A DNA stretch of 64,000 bases from Nitrosospira briensis (lineage in GTDB: Bacteria > Pseudomonadota > Gammaproteobacteria > Burkholderiales > Nitrosomonadaceae), in contig NZ_FOVJ01000006.1 of the NCBI RefSeq assembly GCF_900115125.1, forward strand, positions 1 through 64,000, read 5' to 3'. The notes below the pieces were generated by a model that did not search any database, was not told the origin of the DNA, and was given only the letters and a program-made list of their open reading frames with translations. Positions 42,767 to 52,203 of the stretch are shown one piece after another (position 1 is the stretch's first letter; each line of letters opens with the position of its first letter). The position numbers were made by a program, and so were the translations under genes.

Positions 42767-44041
42767 TTGAAACGCGGATTTTATACCATTATGGCAGCCC
42801 AGTTTTTTTCTTCGCTGGCGGACAATGCGCTGCTGGTGATTGCCATCGCGCTTCTGCTAGAGCTGCACGCTCCCGCTTATCTCACACCCATGCTCAAATT
42901 TGTATTCGTCCTGTTCTATGTGATTCTCGCTCCTTTCGTTGGGGCTTTTGCGGACTCGATGGCAAAGGGACGGGTAATGTTCATCAGTAACGCCATCAAG
43001 ATCATTGGCTGCAGCCTGCTTTTTCTGGCAGCGCACCAGTACTTCGCTCTGGCCGCCTATGCAGTCGTCGGACTCGGCGCTGCCGCCTATTCCCCGGCGA
43101 AGTATGGAATACTGACTGAACTGCTTCCCCCCGAAAAGCTTGTCATTGCCAACGGCTGGATCGAGGGCTTAACGGTAGCTTCCATCATATTGGGAACCGT
43201 CTTTGGCGGGTTGCTTATCTCACCCGCAATCTCGGCAGTACTTCTGGCGTTTGATTTTCCGCTCATAGACACGGGTGTGGACACCGTACCGGAAGCCAGC
43301 ATCCTTCTCATCGCCATATTTTATACTACTGCCGCCATATTCAATCTATACATTCCCAACACTGGAGTCGACCATCGCATTCTCAAGAAAAACCCGCTAT
43401 TCCTTATGCATGAGTTCGGGCATTGCCTGAACCTGCTATGGAAAGACAAACTGGGACAGATTTCGCTGGCGGTTACAACACTGTTTTGGGGCGCCGGCGC
43501 GACGCTGCAATTTATTGTGCTGAAATGGGCGGATGCTGCGCTGGGTTATCCGTTAAGCAAAGCGGCACAGCTACAAGGTGTGGTCGCCGTCGGGATTGCG
43601 ATCGGCGCGATTATTGCAGCCCGAGTGGTGTCGCTCCGCAATTCCGTAAAAGTCATTCCTCTCGGCATTGCCATGGGTATTGTGGTGATGGCCATGATTC
43701 TTGCGCAAAACCTGTGGATTGCGATTCCGCTTTTAATGCTGATAGGCGGATTGGCGGGGTTTTTTGTCGTACCGATGAACGCGTTATTGCAGCACCGCGG
43801 GCATATCCTGATGGGCGCGGGCCACTCCATTGCAGTACAAAATTTCAACGAGAACCTCAGCATTCTCACCATGCTGGGGTTATATGCAGTATTGGTGAGC
43901 TTCGACGTCCATGTTTATACCGTTATTGTTCTATTCGGTCTATTTGTCGCAGTGATCATGGCCTTGATACGGCAATGGCACCTGCGCAACCAGAGTATTG
44001 AAGACTCTTTACATTTGATTGGCGCCCATAAGGGACATTGA
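42767..44041 (+). CDS. lplT: Lysophospholipid transporter LplT
   Basis: A 424-residue MFS protein of the LplT group, which flips lysophospholipids into the cytoplasm for re-acylation. Recognisable segments are FYTIMAAQFFSSLADNALLV at the start, APFVGAFADSMAKGRVMFIS and YSPAKYGILTELLPPEKLV. Twelve helices are expected. In enterobacteria lplT pairs with aas; no aas gene is present here. It starts with TTG at 42767, supported by GCAAGGAG. Confidence 0.92.
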   Translation: MKRGFYTIMAAQFFSSLADNALLVIAIALLLELHAPAYLTPMLKFVFVLFYVILAPFVGAFADSMAKGRVMFISNAIKIIGCSLLFLAAHQYFALAAYAVVGLGAAAYSPAKYGILTELLPPEKLVIANGWIEGLTVASIILGTVFGGLLISPAISAVLLAFDFPLIDTGVDTVPEASILLIAIFYTTAAIFNLYIPNTGVDHRILKKNPLFLMHEFGHCLNLLWKDKLGQISLAVTTLFWGAGATLQFIVLKWADAALGYPLSKAAQLQGVVAVGIAIGAIIAARVVSLRNSVKVIPLGIAMGIVVMAMILAQNLWIAIPLLMLIGGLAGFFVVPMNALLQHRGHILMGAGHSIAVQNFNENLSILTMLGLYAVLVSFDVHVYTVIVLFGLFVAVIMALIRQWHLRNQSIEDSLHLIGAHKGH

Positions 44042-44054
44042 AGCGTCCTGTGTG

Positions 44055-44555
44055 CTACAGGATAACAGGTCTATCAGGCAGTTCATTTTCTCCAGCCTTC
44101 CGTTCCGTCGCGAAGTACTCCTGCAAATGGGTGCCAATAGCACCTATTCCCGTAATGACACCTGATTCAAATTGCCCCTCACGAAAAGCCGTTTCCATTT
44201 GGCGGCATATCGCTTCCCAAGCCTCATTGCCGACCCTGCTGGCAATTCCACGATCAGCTATGATTTCAACGTCATGATCGGCGAGCAGCAGGTAAATGAG
44301 CACGCCGTTGTTATGTTCGGTATCCCAGACGCGGAGTTGGGAAAATACCTCTATCGCGCGCTCGCGCGCCGGCTGATCTGCCATTAGAGGCAGCGTATCA
44401 AGCGCCGCCTCCACCGCGAACACGATTTCTCCGTCGTTGCTGATCTCGGATTGCCGGATGGCTTTTTCGATCGCCGCAAGGGCAGTATCAGGAAATATGC
44501 GCCGTACCGCCCGAGGGCCAGTGAAAAGATGTCGAAGTATACGAGAGAAATTCAT
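44055..44555 (-). CDS. TPM-domain protein
   Basis: A 166-residue protein with a TPM (TLP18.3/Psb32/MOLO-1) domain lacking an obvious signal peptide. Landmarks are IEKAIRQSEISNDGEIVFAV and VWDTEHNNGVLIYLLLADHD. Its ATG directly abuts the stop of the larger TPM protein gene. TPM proteins are thought to act in membrane-protein maintenance; the exact role is unknown. A small hairpin (44046-44062) overlaps its stop and may help end the convergent lplT transcript. Confidence 0.85.
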   Translation of the reverse strand: MNFSRILRHLFTGPRAVRRIFPDTALAAIEKAIRQSEISNDGEIVFAVEAALDTLPLMADQPARERAIEVFSQLRVWDTEHNNGVLIYLLLADHDVEIIADRGIASRVGNEAWEAICRQMETAFREGQFESGVITGIGAIGTHLQEYFATERKAGENELPDRPVIL

Positions 44556-45455
44556 TTACCATCTGCCCGATGCGCCACCACCACCGAAGCCACCGCCGCC
44601 GCCGCTAAAGCCACCACCGCCAAAGCCACCACCCCCGAAACCGCCTCTACCGCCCATGCCGCCAAAGCCTCCAGGCCAAACACCGCGGCCTCCCCTGGAA
44701 ACTCCTCCGCCGGGATACCCGAACAAGCTTATGAAAAAGGCAGAAACTGCGGCAACTATGCCGATGAGCAGGGAAGAGAAAATCAGCCAGCCTATAAAAC
44801 CAGCCGCAGCGCTCGTCAGGGTGGCGCCAATAAAACGTCCTACGAAGGACTGCAATATCCTGGCGATGACGATGAGTATTATGAAAACGAAAATAATATT
44901 GTTCAGGAAAACATCGGCAACCGCGCCGGTACCATCGCCCCTGGCATGCCTGGTGCGGGGCGGAGGCAGCGCTTCCCCCTCTATCACACGCGCTATTCGC
45001 TCGATTCCGGCATCAATGGCCCCTGCGAAATTTCCCCGCTTGAGCTCGGGAATAATTGTTTCATCGGTTATGCGCTTTGCGATGGCATCTGGCAGCACCC
45101 CTTCCAAGCCATAGCCGACTTCCAGCCGTACCGTCCTGTCCTGCTTGGCGATCAGCAGCAGGACACCGTCATCGACGCCCTTGCGTCCCAGCTTCCAGGC
45201 CTCGACGACGCGAATTGAATATTGTTCGATGGTTTCAGGATGAGTGGTGGGAACGATCAGTACCGCAATCTGGCTGCCTTTCCTGGTTTCGAATTCCCTC
45301 AGCTTATGCTCCAGTTGCGCGGCCTCATTCGCGGAAAGGGTGCCAGTCAGATCGGTGACACGGGACACAAGGGGCGGGATCGCCACGTCCGCCATCAAAG
45401 AGACGGAAAAAAGCAGAACGATGAGTGCGAGGATTTTTCTCCCGGCTTGAATCAT
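44556..45455 (-). CDS. TPM-domain membrane protein with glycine-rich tail (YgcG-like)
   Basis: A 299-residue protein with a signal peptide (ILALIVLLFSVSLMADVA), a TPM domain (VTDLTGTLSANEAAQLEHKL, then IAVLIVPTTHPETIEQYSIR and GVDDGVLLLIAKQDRTVRLE), two membrane helices (NIIFVFIILIVIARILQSF, FIGWLIFSSLLIGIVAAVSA) and a glycine-rich C-terminus. This is the usual YgcG/LemA-partner architecture. The longer frame to 45575 is not preferred because the ATG at 45453-45455 opens the signal peptide. It lies between lemA and the small TPM gene. Confidence 0.9.
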   Translation of the reverse strand: MIQAGRKILALIVLLFSVSLMADVAIPPLVSRVTDLTGTLSANEAAQLEHKLREFETRKGSQIAVLIVPTTHPETIEQYSIRVVEAWKLGRKGVDDGVLLLIAKQDRTVRLEVGYGLEGVLPDAIAKRITDETIIPELKRGNFAGAIDAGIERIARVIEGEALPPPRTRHARGDGTGAVADVFLNNIIFVFIILIVIARILQSFVGRFIGATLTSAAAGFIGWLIFSSLLIGIVAAVSAFFISLFGYPGGGVSRGGRGVWPGGFGGMGGRGGFGGGGFGGGGFSGGGGGFGGGGASGRW

Positions 45456-45607
45456 AAATAAATGTGCCTGTGAACCAATCCCGGTTCGACGCCGGTTGTA
45501 GCCGTCGGATGGATGGAGCGTAGCGCAACCCGTCGGCAATTGATACGAAGGGTTACGGCGTGCAGCCTCCACCAATCCTGCGAGTGCTAAGTGCCAGTCT
45601 GAATCAC

Positions 45608-46201
45608 CTACGGTTTGCTGAAATCCACCTTGGGCGCAGTGGAAATCGCCTTCTCGTTTTCAACAGTGAGACCAGGCTTCACCTGATAACCGAATATCAT
45701 TGCCGTGAGATTGCTGGGGAATGAGCGCACTACTACGTTGTATTCTTGGACGGCCTTGATGTAGCGGTTGCGTGCCACGGTAATACGGTTTTCCGTGCCT
45801 TCCAGTTGTGCCTGTAGCTCACGAAAATTGGCGTCTGATTTAAGTTGCGGGTAATTCTCGGCCACCACAAGCAAGCGCGAGAGCGCGCTGGATAGTTCTC
45901 CTTGCGCGCTCTGAAACTTTGCGAATGCCTCGGGGTCATTGATAAGCTCGGGCGTAGCCTGGATGCTGCCAACCCTGGCGCGGGCATTGGTTACACCCAA
46001 CAACACCTCTTTTTCCTGCGCGGCAAAGCCCTTCACTACATTTACGAGATTGGGAATCAGGTCAGCGCGTCGCTGATACTGATTCAAGACTTCCCCCCAA
46101 CTCGCTTTGATCTGCTCGTCGGTTGACTGCAAGGTGTTGTAGCCACATCCGCTCAAGGTAATGGCAAGAAGAAGTAACAGGGACCGCAGCAGTTTGTTCA
46201 T
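45608..46201 (-). CDS. LemA family lipoprotein
   Basis: A 197-residue LemA protein with a lipoprotein signal (LLLAITLSGCGYN), followed by the helical LemA domain: QYQRRADLIPNLVNVVKGFA, FQSAQGELSSALSRLLVVAE and NRYIKAVQEYNVVVRSFPSN. LemA and TPM proteins are commonly encoded together, as here, and are implicated in envelope maintenance. AGGAAG precedes the ATG at 46199-46201; the long upstream extension is a shadow of the uracil-DNA glycosylase gene. Confidence 0.93.
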   Translation of the reverse strand: MNKLLRSLLLLLAITLSGCGYNTLQSTDEQIKASWGEVLNQYQRRADLIPNLVNVVKGFAAQEKEVLLGVTNARARVGSIQATPELINDPEAFAKFQSAQGELSSALSRLLVVAENYPQLKSDANFRELQAQLEGTENRITVARNRYIKAVQEYNVVVRSFPSNLTAMIFGYQVKPGLTVENEKAISTAPKVDFSKP

Positions 46202-46256
46202 GGAATTCTTCCTGAAAAAATGTTGCTCACGCGTCATCTGAATAGGTAAATGGGGA

Positions 46257-47072
46257 TTAATTACCCGATTGCAATAGCGTTTCCATTGTACTTCTGGCAA
46301 AACACAGGTCCTCCCAGGCCTTTGCTTTTGCCGGCAAAGTGCGTAACAGATAGGCCGGATGATAGGTGACAATAACAGGAATGCCCGAATGCTGGTGTAA
46401 CCTGCCACGAAGACTGCCAAGGCTGGCATCGGTACCCAGCAGATTCTGTGCAGCGACCTTGCCCAGCGCAATAATCAGTTTAGGTTTGATCAACTCGATT
46501 TGCCGCGCAAGATAGGGCTGGCAACACTGCGCCTCCTCAGGGAGGGGTTCGCGGTTGGCAGGCGGGCGGCACTTTACGATATTGGTAATAAACACACGCC
46601 GGCCGCGCTTCAGATCGATTGCCGTCAACATATTATCCAGCAGTTTGCCGGCCTGTCCAACAAAAGGCTCGCCGATGAGGTCTTCCTGCGCACCCGGTCC
46701 CTCGCCTATATATAGCCAGTCTGCATTTTGATCCCCCACGCCGGATACTGTGCGGGTACGGGACTGGCATAAACCGCATGCGGTACAACCCGCTATGCTT
46801 GTCTCAAGCTCGCCCCAATTCATCTCCGAGATCTTTACCTGCCGGTCTTTCAGCACATCGGAGGCCAAATGGCTGCAAATCTGCTCCCCGGACTCAGACC
46901 GCATTTCGGGACTGGCAAGGGGCACCGGAACTGGCTGGCGCTCCTGCGGCAGTTCCGAGGGCTGGGACGTGCCGGGCGTGCTGGCTGCTCTGGTACGCCA
47001 CAGTGGCGTTAAACCCAATTCTTTAAGTATCTCGTTGCGCCTGGCATGCCTTGCATTCCCGTCCGCAGTCAT
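46257..47072 (-). CDS. Type-4/5 uracil-DNA glycosylase (Fe-S)
   Basis: A 271-residue glycosylase removing uracil from DNA. After a Pro/Ser-rich N-terminal extension comes the 4Fe-4S-bearing UDG domain: C-x2-C in GCTACGLC, active-site motif GEGPGAQEDLIGEPFVG, further Cys in VKCRPPANRE and AQCC, and the catalytic-loop HPAYLLR. The extension is longer than in bare family-4 enzymes and is common in Proteobacteria. Its ATG overlaps the rimI stop by 4 bases. Confidence 0.93.
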   Translation of the reverse strand: MTADGNARHARRNEILKELGLTPLWRTRAASTPGTSQPSELPQERQPVPVPLASPEMRSESGEQICSHLASDVLKDRQVKISEMNWGELETSIAGCTACGLCQSRTRTVSGVGDQNADWLYIGEGPGAQEDLIGEPFVGQAGKLLDNMLTAIDLKRGRRVFITNIVKCRPPANREPLPEEAQCCQPYLARQIELIKPKLIIALGKVAAQNLLGTDASLGSLRGRLHQHSGIPVIVTYHPAYLLRTLPAKAKAWEDLCFARSTMETLLQSGN

Positions 47073-47530
47073 AATACCAATTCCATTACCAAAGAATCTT
47101 CGCGTCCGCCCATTGCAGGGTAGTAATCCCTGCGTTTGGCGATCTGCCTGAACCCGATGCGCTCATATAGCCTTGCGGCGCCCCGGTTGGATTCCCGCAC
47201 ATCCAGGAACATCGTCAGGGCGCGCTGCTCCCTCGCGATTTCAATGAAATGCCGCAGCAATTCTTCGCCCCAGCCCTTCCGTTGCGACTTGGCGGCAATG
47301 CTGAGAGTCAACAAATGAGCTTCTTCCGCGCCAATTGACATTACGCCATATCCAAAAACTTCCCGGCCCTGCTCCAATACCAGACAATGGTATCCCGATT
47401 CGATGGAATCGGCGAAATTGCCGCGCGTCCAGGGAAATAGAAAAACTTCCCGTTCGATCGCCACCACCGCATCCAGGTCCGCCGGAATCATTTGTCTGAT
47501 GTGCAGCATTTCCTGTAATTGGGCGCTCAT
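47069..47530 (-). CDS. rimI: Ribosomal protein S18-alanine N-acetyltransferase
   Basis: A 153-residue GNAT enzyme acetylating the N-terminal Ala of ribosomal protein S18. RimI features: IRQMIPADLDAVVAIEREVF, HLLTLSIAAKSQRKGWGEEL (acetyl-CoA site), FLDVRESNRGAARLYERIGF and RRDYYPAMGGREDSLVM. It overlaps tsaB and the UDG gene by 4 bases each, a tightly coupled trio. Confidence 0.95.
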   Translation of the reverse strand: MSAQLQEMLHIRQMIPADLDAVVAIEREVFLFPWTRGNFADSIESGYHCLVLEQGREVFGYGVMSIGAEEAHLLTLSIAAKSQRKGWGEELLRHFIEIAREQRALTMFLDVRESNRGAARLYERIGFRQIAKRRDYYPAMGGREDSLVMELVL

Positions 47531-48198
47531 CGCTCCTTCTCCTTCAGCGCCACCTTGTTACGGATATAAAGCGGTGCCGCATCAGCAGGGTCTATGCCCC
47601 GCCCCTGCGCAAACCGTGGCACGGCTAAGCAGACCATTGCCCGGGCATTGGGCCTCAAGCCCCCGACTACGTGGGTAATGCGGCCATCGTAGCGGGCTCG
47701 CAGCGCTTCGTGATAAATATCGAAACCGCTACCGCAACCTGTCCAGCCGTCTCCTGGAACAGGCGGCGCGTCACGGGGCAAACACAGAAACGGCGTGCTC
47801 ACCTCCTGCCACCCCTCCGTTGATTTCTCGTAAGCGGCATGATAAATCTCCTTCATGCGGGCGTCGAGTACCGAAATTACCCGCTTGTTATCTGTCTCCT
47901 GTGCCAGTGATTCCAGTGTGCTTATGCCCATTACCGGTAGGTCCGCGCCTAAAGCCAGTCCCTGAGTTACTCCGCACGCAATGCGCAGGCCCGTAAACGA
48001 CCCGGGGCCTGCGCCGAAAGCAATGCCATCCAGCTGCGATAACGTCAGCCCGGTTTCGCCTAGCGCCTGGTTCACCATGGGCAAGATCAGTGCAGAGTGT
48101 TGCTGCCCCGCAAGAACCTCCTGATTCCATATTTCGCCATCCAGCATTAGCGCTACGGAGCAGTATTCCGTAGATGTATCGAGAGCAAGTATTTTCAA
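47527..48198 (-). CDS. tsaB: tRNA threonylcarbamoyladenosine biosynthesis protein TsaB
   Basis: A 223-residue TsaB, partner of TsaD/TsaE in making t6A37 in ANN-decoding tRNAs. It begins MKILALDTSTEYCSVALM and contains GAGPGSFTGLRIACGVTQGL and ISVLDARMKEIYHAAYE. The start codon is TTG (48196-48198), as no ATG or GTG fits. It heads a run on the minus strand that may continue through rimI, udg, lemA and the TPM genes. Confidence 0.95.
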   Translation of the reverse strand: MKILALDTSTEYCSVALMLDGEIWNQEVLAGQQHSALILPMVNQALGETGLTLSQLDGIAFGAGPGSFTGLRIACGVTQGLALGADLPVMGISTLESLAQETDNKRVISVLDARMKEIYHAAYEKSTEGWQEVSTPFLCLPRDAPPVPGDGWTGCGSGFDIYHEALRARYDGRITHVVGGLRPNARAMVCLAVPRFAQGRGIDPADAAPLYIRNKVALKEKER

Positions 48199-48244
48199 AA
48201 TAAAATCGAATGAATGCGAGGATTATATGATTCTCAATCTGCGG

Positions 48245-48298
48245 TTGACCGTTCACTTTTCAATTGTAATAATAACCAGACATCACCGTCCTGGTGAT
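48245..48298 (+). promoter_or_regulatory. Candidate promoter and dyad for the host-attachment-family gene
   Basis: TTGACC (48245-48250) with AATAAT (48268-48273) gives a 17-base spacing. A hairpin ATCACC-GTCCT-GGTGAT follows at 48282-48298, near the expected transcript start, and could be an operator. Confidence 0.35.
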
Positions 48299-48415
48299 TC
48301 CACTAACGGGACCGATTCAAATGAATCAACCGTCTTCGTCCAGAGATTCGGCTGGAAACTCAGTGCCATCGAGCAGTAATCATACAGTTTTACCTACCAC
48401 CATCACGGAGGAGTC

Positions 48416-48853
48416 ATGATCACGTGGATTCTCGTCGCAAACGCAAGTGCTGCATACCTTTATGTAAATTACGGGCCAAAAAAAGGACTACAGAAACTTA
48501 AGGAATTCAGACATGATGCCAGCAGGGAAAAACGCGTGGCATTAGTTTCGGACCGACCCGGGCACAACCACGGCAATGGCAATGGCCGTGGTTCGTATAT
48601 ACCTGCCACCGATCCGAAACAAAACGAAGCACATCACTTCGCCTGTCGTTTAGTGAGGGAACTGGAACAGGGGCGCACGGCCAATAGCTATCAGCGGTTG
48701 ATCCTGGTCGTGTCAACTCCTTTCCTGGGCTTGATCAACAGCAACTTGGGGAACCACGTACGTAACCTGGTGAGCGACACTTTTGAAAAGGATTACACGA
48801 GAGCCAGCGAGAAAAATCTGACGAGGCATCTGGAAAGCTGTATTTATCTTTAA
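48416..48853 (+). CDS. Host-attachment-family protein (baeRF-like)
   Basis: A 145-residue protein of the family annotated as required for attachment to host cells (PF10116-like). It starts MITWILVANASAAYLYVNYG and has the family core HHFACRLVRELEQGRTANSY and LILVVSTPFLGLINSNLG. The family is related to peptide-release-factor-like folds, and the annotation name is historic. A GC-rich HNHGNGNGRG insert is visible. GGAGGAG precedes the ATG, a strong ribosome site. Confidence 0.82.
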   Translation: MITWILVANASAAYLYVNYGPKKGLQKLKEFRHDASREKRVALVSDRPGHNHGNGNGRGSYIPATDPKQNEAHHFACRLVRELEQGRTANSYQRLILVVSTPFLGLINSNLGNHVRNLVSDTFEKDYTRASEKNLTRHLESCIYL

Positions 48854-48857
48854 ACGT

Positions 48858-49403
48858 TCAGGAATCCAGAGACCAGCGGCCAACCGGGACATAATTCGAT
48901 CCGCTGCTGGTCTGTTCAGACTTGACCAGCATCCATTCCCGCACCCGCCACGCTATGGGTTCCGCCAATTCAGGCAAAGTCCGGCATGAAGCATTTCTCA
49001 TCAGCGTTATGTGAGGTTTATACGCTCGCTGTTCCAACGAGAACCCCGCCGTGGATAGCGCATCTTGCAAAGCAGAGGCCAAATCCGTCAGTTCTTGAGG
49101 AATTTTAGCGATTGCCGCATACACAATCTTGTTGTGTTTCCAATAGCCCATTCTCTCGACAACAAGATCGAAAGCACGTGCCCCAGAGCCTTTGACTCGG
49201 TCAGCGATCTGGCATAGGGCTTCCAGTTTGCCAGGGTTCACTTCTCCCACGAATACCAGCGTGAGATGGATGTTTTCTGTTTTCGTTTTTCGTCCGCCGC
49301 AGAGCGGCTCCAACCGCGACCGTTCTACCGCATCGCTTAGTTGCTTTTGTACCCTGTCATCCGGCCATAGCGCAAAAAAAAACCGGACGAAACGTTGCTC
49401 CAT
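48858..49403 (-). CDS. thpR: RNA 2',3'-cyclic phosphodiesterase
   Basis: A 181-residue 2H phosphoesterase with the two catalytic H-x-T/S motifs: HLTLVFVGEV and HITLMRNASC. It opens MEQRFVRFFFALWPDDRVQK, typical for ThpR. The enzyme opens 2',3'-cyclic phosphates on RNA. The ATG at 49401-49403 is chosen; a longer start at 49430 would overlap ispF. Confidence 0.9.
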   Translation of the reverse strand: MEQRFVRFFFALWPDDRVQKQLSDAVERSRLEPLCGGRKTKTENIHLTLVFVGEVNPGKLEALCQIADRVKGSGARAFDLVVERMGYWKHNKIVYAAIAKIPQELTDLASALQDALSTAGFSLEQRAYKPHITLMRNASCRTLPELAEPIAWRVREWMLVKSEQTSSGSNYVPVGRWSLDS

Positions 49404-49416
49404 TCCGGCATTCTCG

Positions 49417-49914
49417 TTAATTGCCCGCATCATCCAACAAGGCAATCAGACATACTGCCTCCGCCTCTATCCCCTCGCCTCTGCCCACCGGGCCAAGCCG
49501 CTCCGCAGTCTTGGCCTTGACATTTACATCTCCCGCCCGCATCCGCAGATCCTGCGTAATATTGATAACCATGGCGGGAATATAGGGCGCCATTTTCGGC
49601 GCCTGGGCTATGATTGTCGCATCTATATTCACCACCTTGTAATGGTGCTCCGCCAGCAAGCGATAAACGTTATGCAGCAGTACCCGGCTGTCAATATTCT
49701 TGTAACGCGGATCGGTATCCGAAAAATGCCTGCCTATATCCCCCAGCGCCGCTGCGCCCAGGAGTGCATCGCAAACGGCGTGCAGTAACACGTCTGCATC
49801 GGAATGGCCGAGCAGGCCTTTCTCATAAGGAATAGTCACGCCTCCGATAATAAGTTTTCGGCCTTCAACAAGCTGATGGACGTCGAAGCCTTGGCCGATT
49901 CTGAAATTACTCAC
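49417..49914 (-). CDS. ispF: 2-C-methyl-D-erythritol 2,4-cyclodiphosphate synthase
   Basis: A 165-residue MEP-pathway enzyme in the cytoplasm. The metal-binding GQGFDVHQL and [19 protein letters not shown] motifs are present, with the trimer signature and the C-terminal [14 protein letters not shown]. The GTG at 49912-49914 is chosen because AGAGAGGGG lies just upstream; the frame also opens at a TTG at 49944. It follows ispD, as in many Betaproteobacteria. Confidence 0.95.
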   Translation of the reverse strand: MSNFRIGQGFDVHQLVEGRKLIIGGVTIPYEKGLLGHSDADVLLHAVCDALLGAAALGDIGRHFSDTDPRYKNIDSRVLLHNVYRLLAEHHYKVVNIDATIIAQAPKMAPYIPAMVINITQDLRMRAGDVNVKAKTAERLGPVGRGEGIEAEAVCLIALLDDAGN

Positions 49915-49972
49915 CTTGCCCCTCTCTACTCTATCCGCAGCCAATCAATGATCGGCTGCGTCGCAATACCAT

Positions 49973-50668
49973 TTAAAGATTTCTAAGTATCAGCTCGGCC
50001 AACGACAGGTCGGCAGGATAAGTCACTTTCAGATTGCGAGCATCGCTCAGTATCAGCCTAGGGCGCAGGCCCAGCGCCTCAATCGCACCTGCGTCATCGG
50101 TCATGCCAATGCCACCGGTTCTGCTCAAGGCTTCCACCAGCAAGCCATAACGAAACATCTGAGGCGTTTGCGCCTGCCATAGCTTGTCCCTGGATTCGGT
50201 GCGTTCAACCCGGTTGCCGGTATCGCTGCGCTTCAACGTATCCGCAACCGGTACGGCAAGCAATCCGCCCACCTCGTCATCAGCCAGTTCATCCATCAAT
50301 TTTTCTAGTTGTGCCTTCCCCAGGCAGGGCCGCGCAGCATCATGCACCAATACCCAGTCGTTATCGCTTATGGATGAGGTAACGCGTGCCGATTTCAGGC
50401 CATTCAGCACGCTTTCTGCGCGCGTCGCGCCGCCGCATTCGAGCACTATCAGCTTACCCGAGAATTCCGACCAGTCATGACGCATCCACTCCCCATCGTG
50501 TGGGGCAAGCACCACGAACACGCAACTGATCCGCGGCGAGGCGCACAGCGCCCGCAACGTATAGTAAATCATGGGCTTGCCGGCCAAAGGCAAAAATTGC
50601 TTGGGAAGCTCATCTCCCATGCGTGAGCCGGAGCCTGCCGCGGGAATCAGGGCAAAAAAATTGGGCAT
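49973..50668 (-). CDS. ispD: 2-C-methyl-D-erythritol 4-phosphate cytidylyltransferase
   Basis: A 231-residue nucleotidyltransferase of the MEP isoprenoid pathway, making CDP-ME from MEP and CTP. It opens [20 protein letters not shown] (nucleotide-binding signature), has [10 protein letters not shown] in the active-site core and ends with [13 protein letters not shown]. The ispD-ispF pair is separated by about 60 bases and is likely one transcript with thpR. Confidence 0.96.
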   Translation of the reverse strand: MPNFFALIPAAGSGSRMGDELPKQFLPLAGKPMIYYTLRALCASPRISCVFVVLAPHDGEWMRHDWSEFSGKLIVLECGGATRAESVLNGLKSARVTSSISDNDWVLVHDAARPCLGKAQLEKLMDELADDEVGGLLAVPVADTLKRSDTGNRVERTESRDKLWQAQTPQMFRYGLLVEALSRTGGIGMTDDAGAIEALGLRPRLILSDARNLKVTYPADLSLAELILRNL

Positions 50669-50960
50669 TGGTAGTGGAAGCAGCTCAGGTTATCAACTTT
50701 CATGAGCCTAAGTAAAAGGCCCTGACAGATTGTGGCTGGACTGTTGTTATAGATAGACAGGCCGGAAGTTTATCTTATTAGCCAAATCAAAAGCAAAAGG
50801 ACTTGCGCGATCTGCATGGAGATGCATGATTCGGGCAATAGTCGCTACCTGTAAAATTTTACAGCTATCCCGGTGCTTGATCTTGTCTTCTAATGCGAAA
50901 GCGAAAAGTAATTTGCAAGTGGGTATTTAGAACTCCCCATGAAATAACGTTGTTATCGAA

Positions 50961-51950
50961 TTGCTTAATTTTCAGGAAAATATGATCGGACAGTCGCTCG
51001 CTTTCGTAAAAATTACTCAGCTAATTGACAAAATCGCGCGTTGTGACGCGCCCGTGCTCATCGAGGGTGAAACCGGCACTGGGAAAGAATTGGCAGCACG
51101 GGCAATTCACGATGGCGGGACAAGGACCGGCCATCCCTTTATTCCAGTAAATTGCGGCGCCATCCCCGACACGTTGGTCGAGAATGAGCTGTTCGGCCAC
51201 GAGCGCGGCGCTTATACAGGTGCCCAGTCGAAGCGAAACGGCCTTATCGCCCATGCCCAATCCGGAACGCTTTTCCTCGATGAAGTCGATGCGCTGACTC
51301 CGAAAGCGCAGGTTACCCTGCTCCGATTTTTTCAGGATCAGCAGTATTTTCCACTGGGAGGGGGCGTAGCGCGCTCTGCAGATGTAAGGGTGATTGTTGC
51401 CAGTAACAGGAATTTGACCCAGTTGGCAGAAATGGGTGAATTTCGGCTCGATCTCTTTTTTCGTCTCAAGATCATGCATCTTACATTGCCGCCGCTTCGT
51501 GAGCGCCAAGACGATGCGGCACTTTTGGCAACCCACTTTCTGCAAGAGTGTGCGGCACGCTTTAATCGCGGCGCCAAAACGCTACACGCCGATACTATTG
51601 CCTGGTTTGGTAAATATAGCTGGCCGGGCAATATTCGCGAACTGGAAAATCTGATTTATCGCGAATATCTGCTCGCTGATGAGCCAATTCTCAATATTGC
51701 GCCACTTGAACCGGTAATGGTGGAACGCCGGCACAAGTTCGACCGGCGCCGTCCCGACTTAAGCTGTTTGAATTTTACCAAGGCAAAAAATGATGCGATT
51801 GCGAAATTCGAGCAATATTATCTTGCTGAAGCCTTGACCAAGGCCCATGGTAACGTGACCAAGGCTGCGAGCTTGGTGGGAAAAGACCGGCGTGCGTTTG
51901 GGAAGCTGTTAAAAAAGCACAGTATGGACAAGAATATTCGTGACATGTAA
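50961..51950 (+). CDS. Sigma-54 activator without receiver domain (PspF-like)
   Basis: A 329-residue bacterial enhancer-binding protein built like PspF: an AAA+ domain from the first residues and a Fis-type DNA-binding helix-turn-helix at the end (ALTKAHGNVTKAASLVGKDR). Walker A is GETGTGKE, the sigma-54 contact loop is GAYTGA (usual form GAFTGA), and Walker B is TLFLDEVDAL. No receiver, GAF or PAS domain exists, so control must come from a partner protein, expression level or the DNA. It starts at a TTG by homology; ATG at 50982 with AGGA upstream is an alternative. A matching sigma-54 promoter lies 400 bases downstream. Confidence 0.9.
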   Translation: MLNFQENMIGQSLAFVKITQLIDKIARCDAPVLIEGETGTGKELAARAIHDGGTRTGHPFIPVNCGAIPDTLVENELFGHERGAYTGAQSKRNGLIAHAQSGTLFLDEVDALTPKAQVTLLRFFQDQQYFPLGGGVARSADVRVIVASNRNLTQLAEMGEFRLDLFFRLKIMHLTLPPLRERQDDAALLATHFLQECAARFNRGAKTLHADTIAWFGKYSWPGNIRELENLIYREYLLADEPILNIAPLEPVMVERRHKFDRRRPDLSCLNFTKAKNDAIAKFEQYYLAEALTKAHGNVTKAASLVGKDRRAFGKLLKKHSMDKNIRDM

Positions 51951-52165
51951 GCGTTACTTCCTCTATCTCCAGATACTTCTGGACTGTTCACTCCGCCATT
52001 CCTTAAACCTGTCCGGGTATAGCTCGGCAACATATCCTCACATCGCATGATTTGAATCAAATCATCGTTTTTGCAAAATCCCTCCATCATCGTCGTGCTA
52101 TTGCCGGTGCTCCAGCCACAGGCTGAGCAATCATGCATGTTTCACAGACATGACTTATCCATTCC

Positions 52166-52203
52166 GGGTTAATTTCAACCCAGCCCCGGGTCAATCTTTA
52201 CCC
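52166..52203. promoter_or_regulatory. Paired upstream activator-site dyads
   Basis: Two 16-base dyads, GGGTTAATTTCAACCC (52166-52181) and GGGTCAATCTTTACCC (52188-52203), share GGGT-N8-ACCC. Their centres are 22 bases apart, two helical turns. They lie about 155-195 bases upstream of the -24/-12 promoter, the usual enhancer position for a Fis-type activator. Confidence 0.6.

Noticed and set aside
44046-44062. TCCTGT-GTGCT-ACAGGA hairpin between lplT and the TPM gene
   Set aside because: Only six pairs and no T-run, so it is not listed as a terminator.
44437-45218. Long plus-strand frames, proline- and alanine-rich
   Set aside because: They are antisense to the TPM protein gene; the proline runs are the complement of its glycine-rich tail codons.
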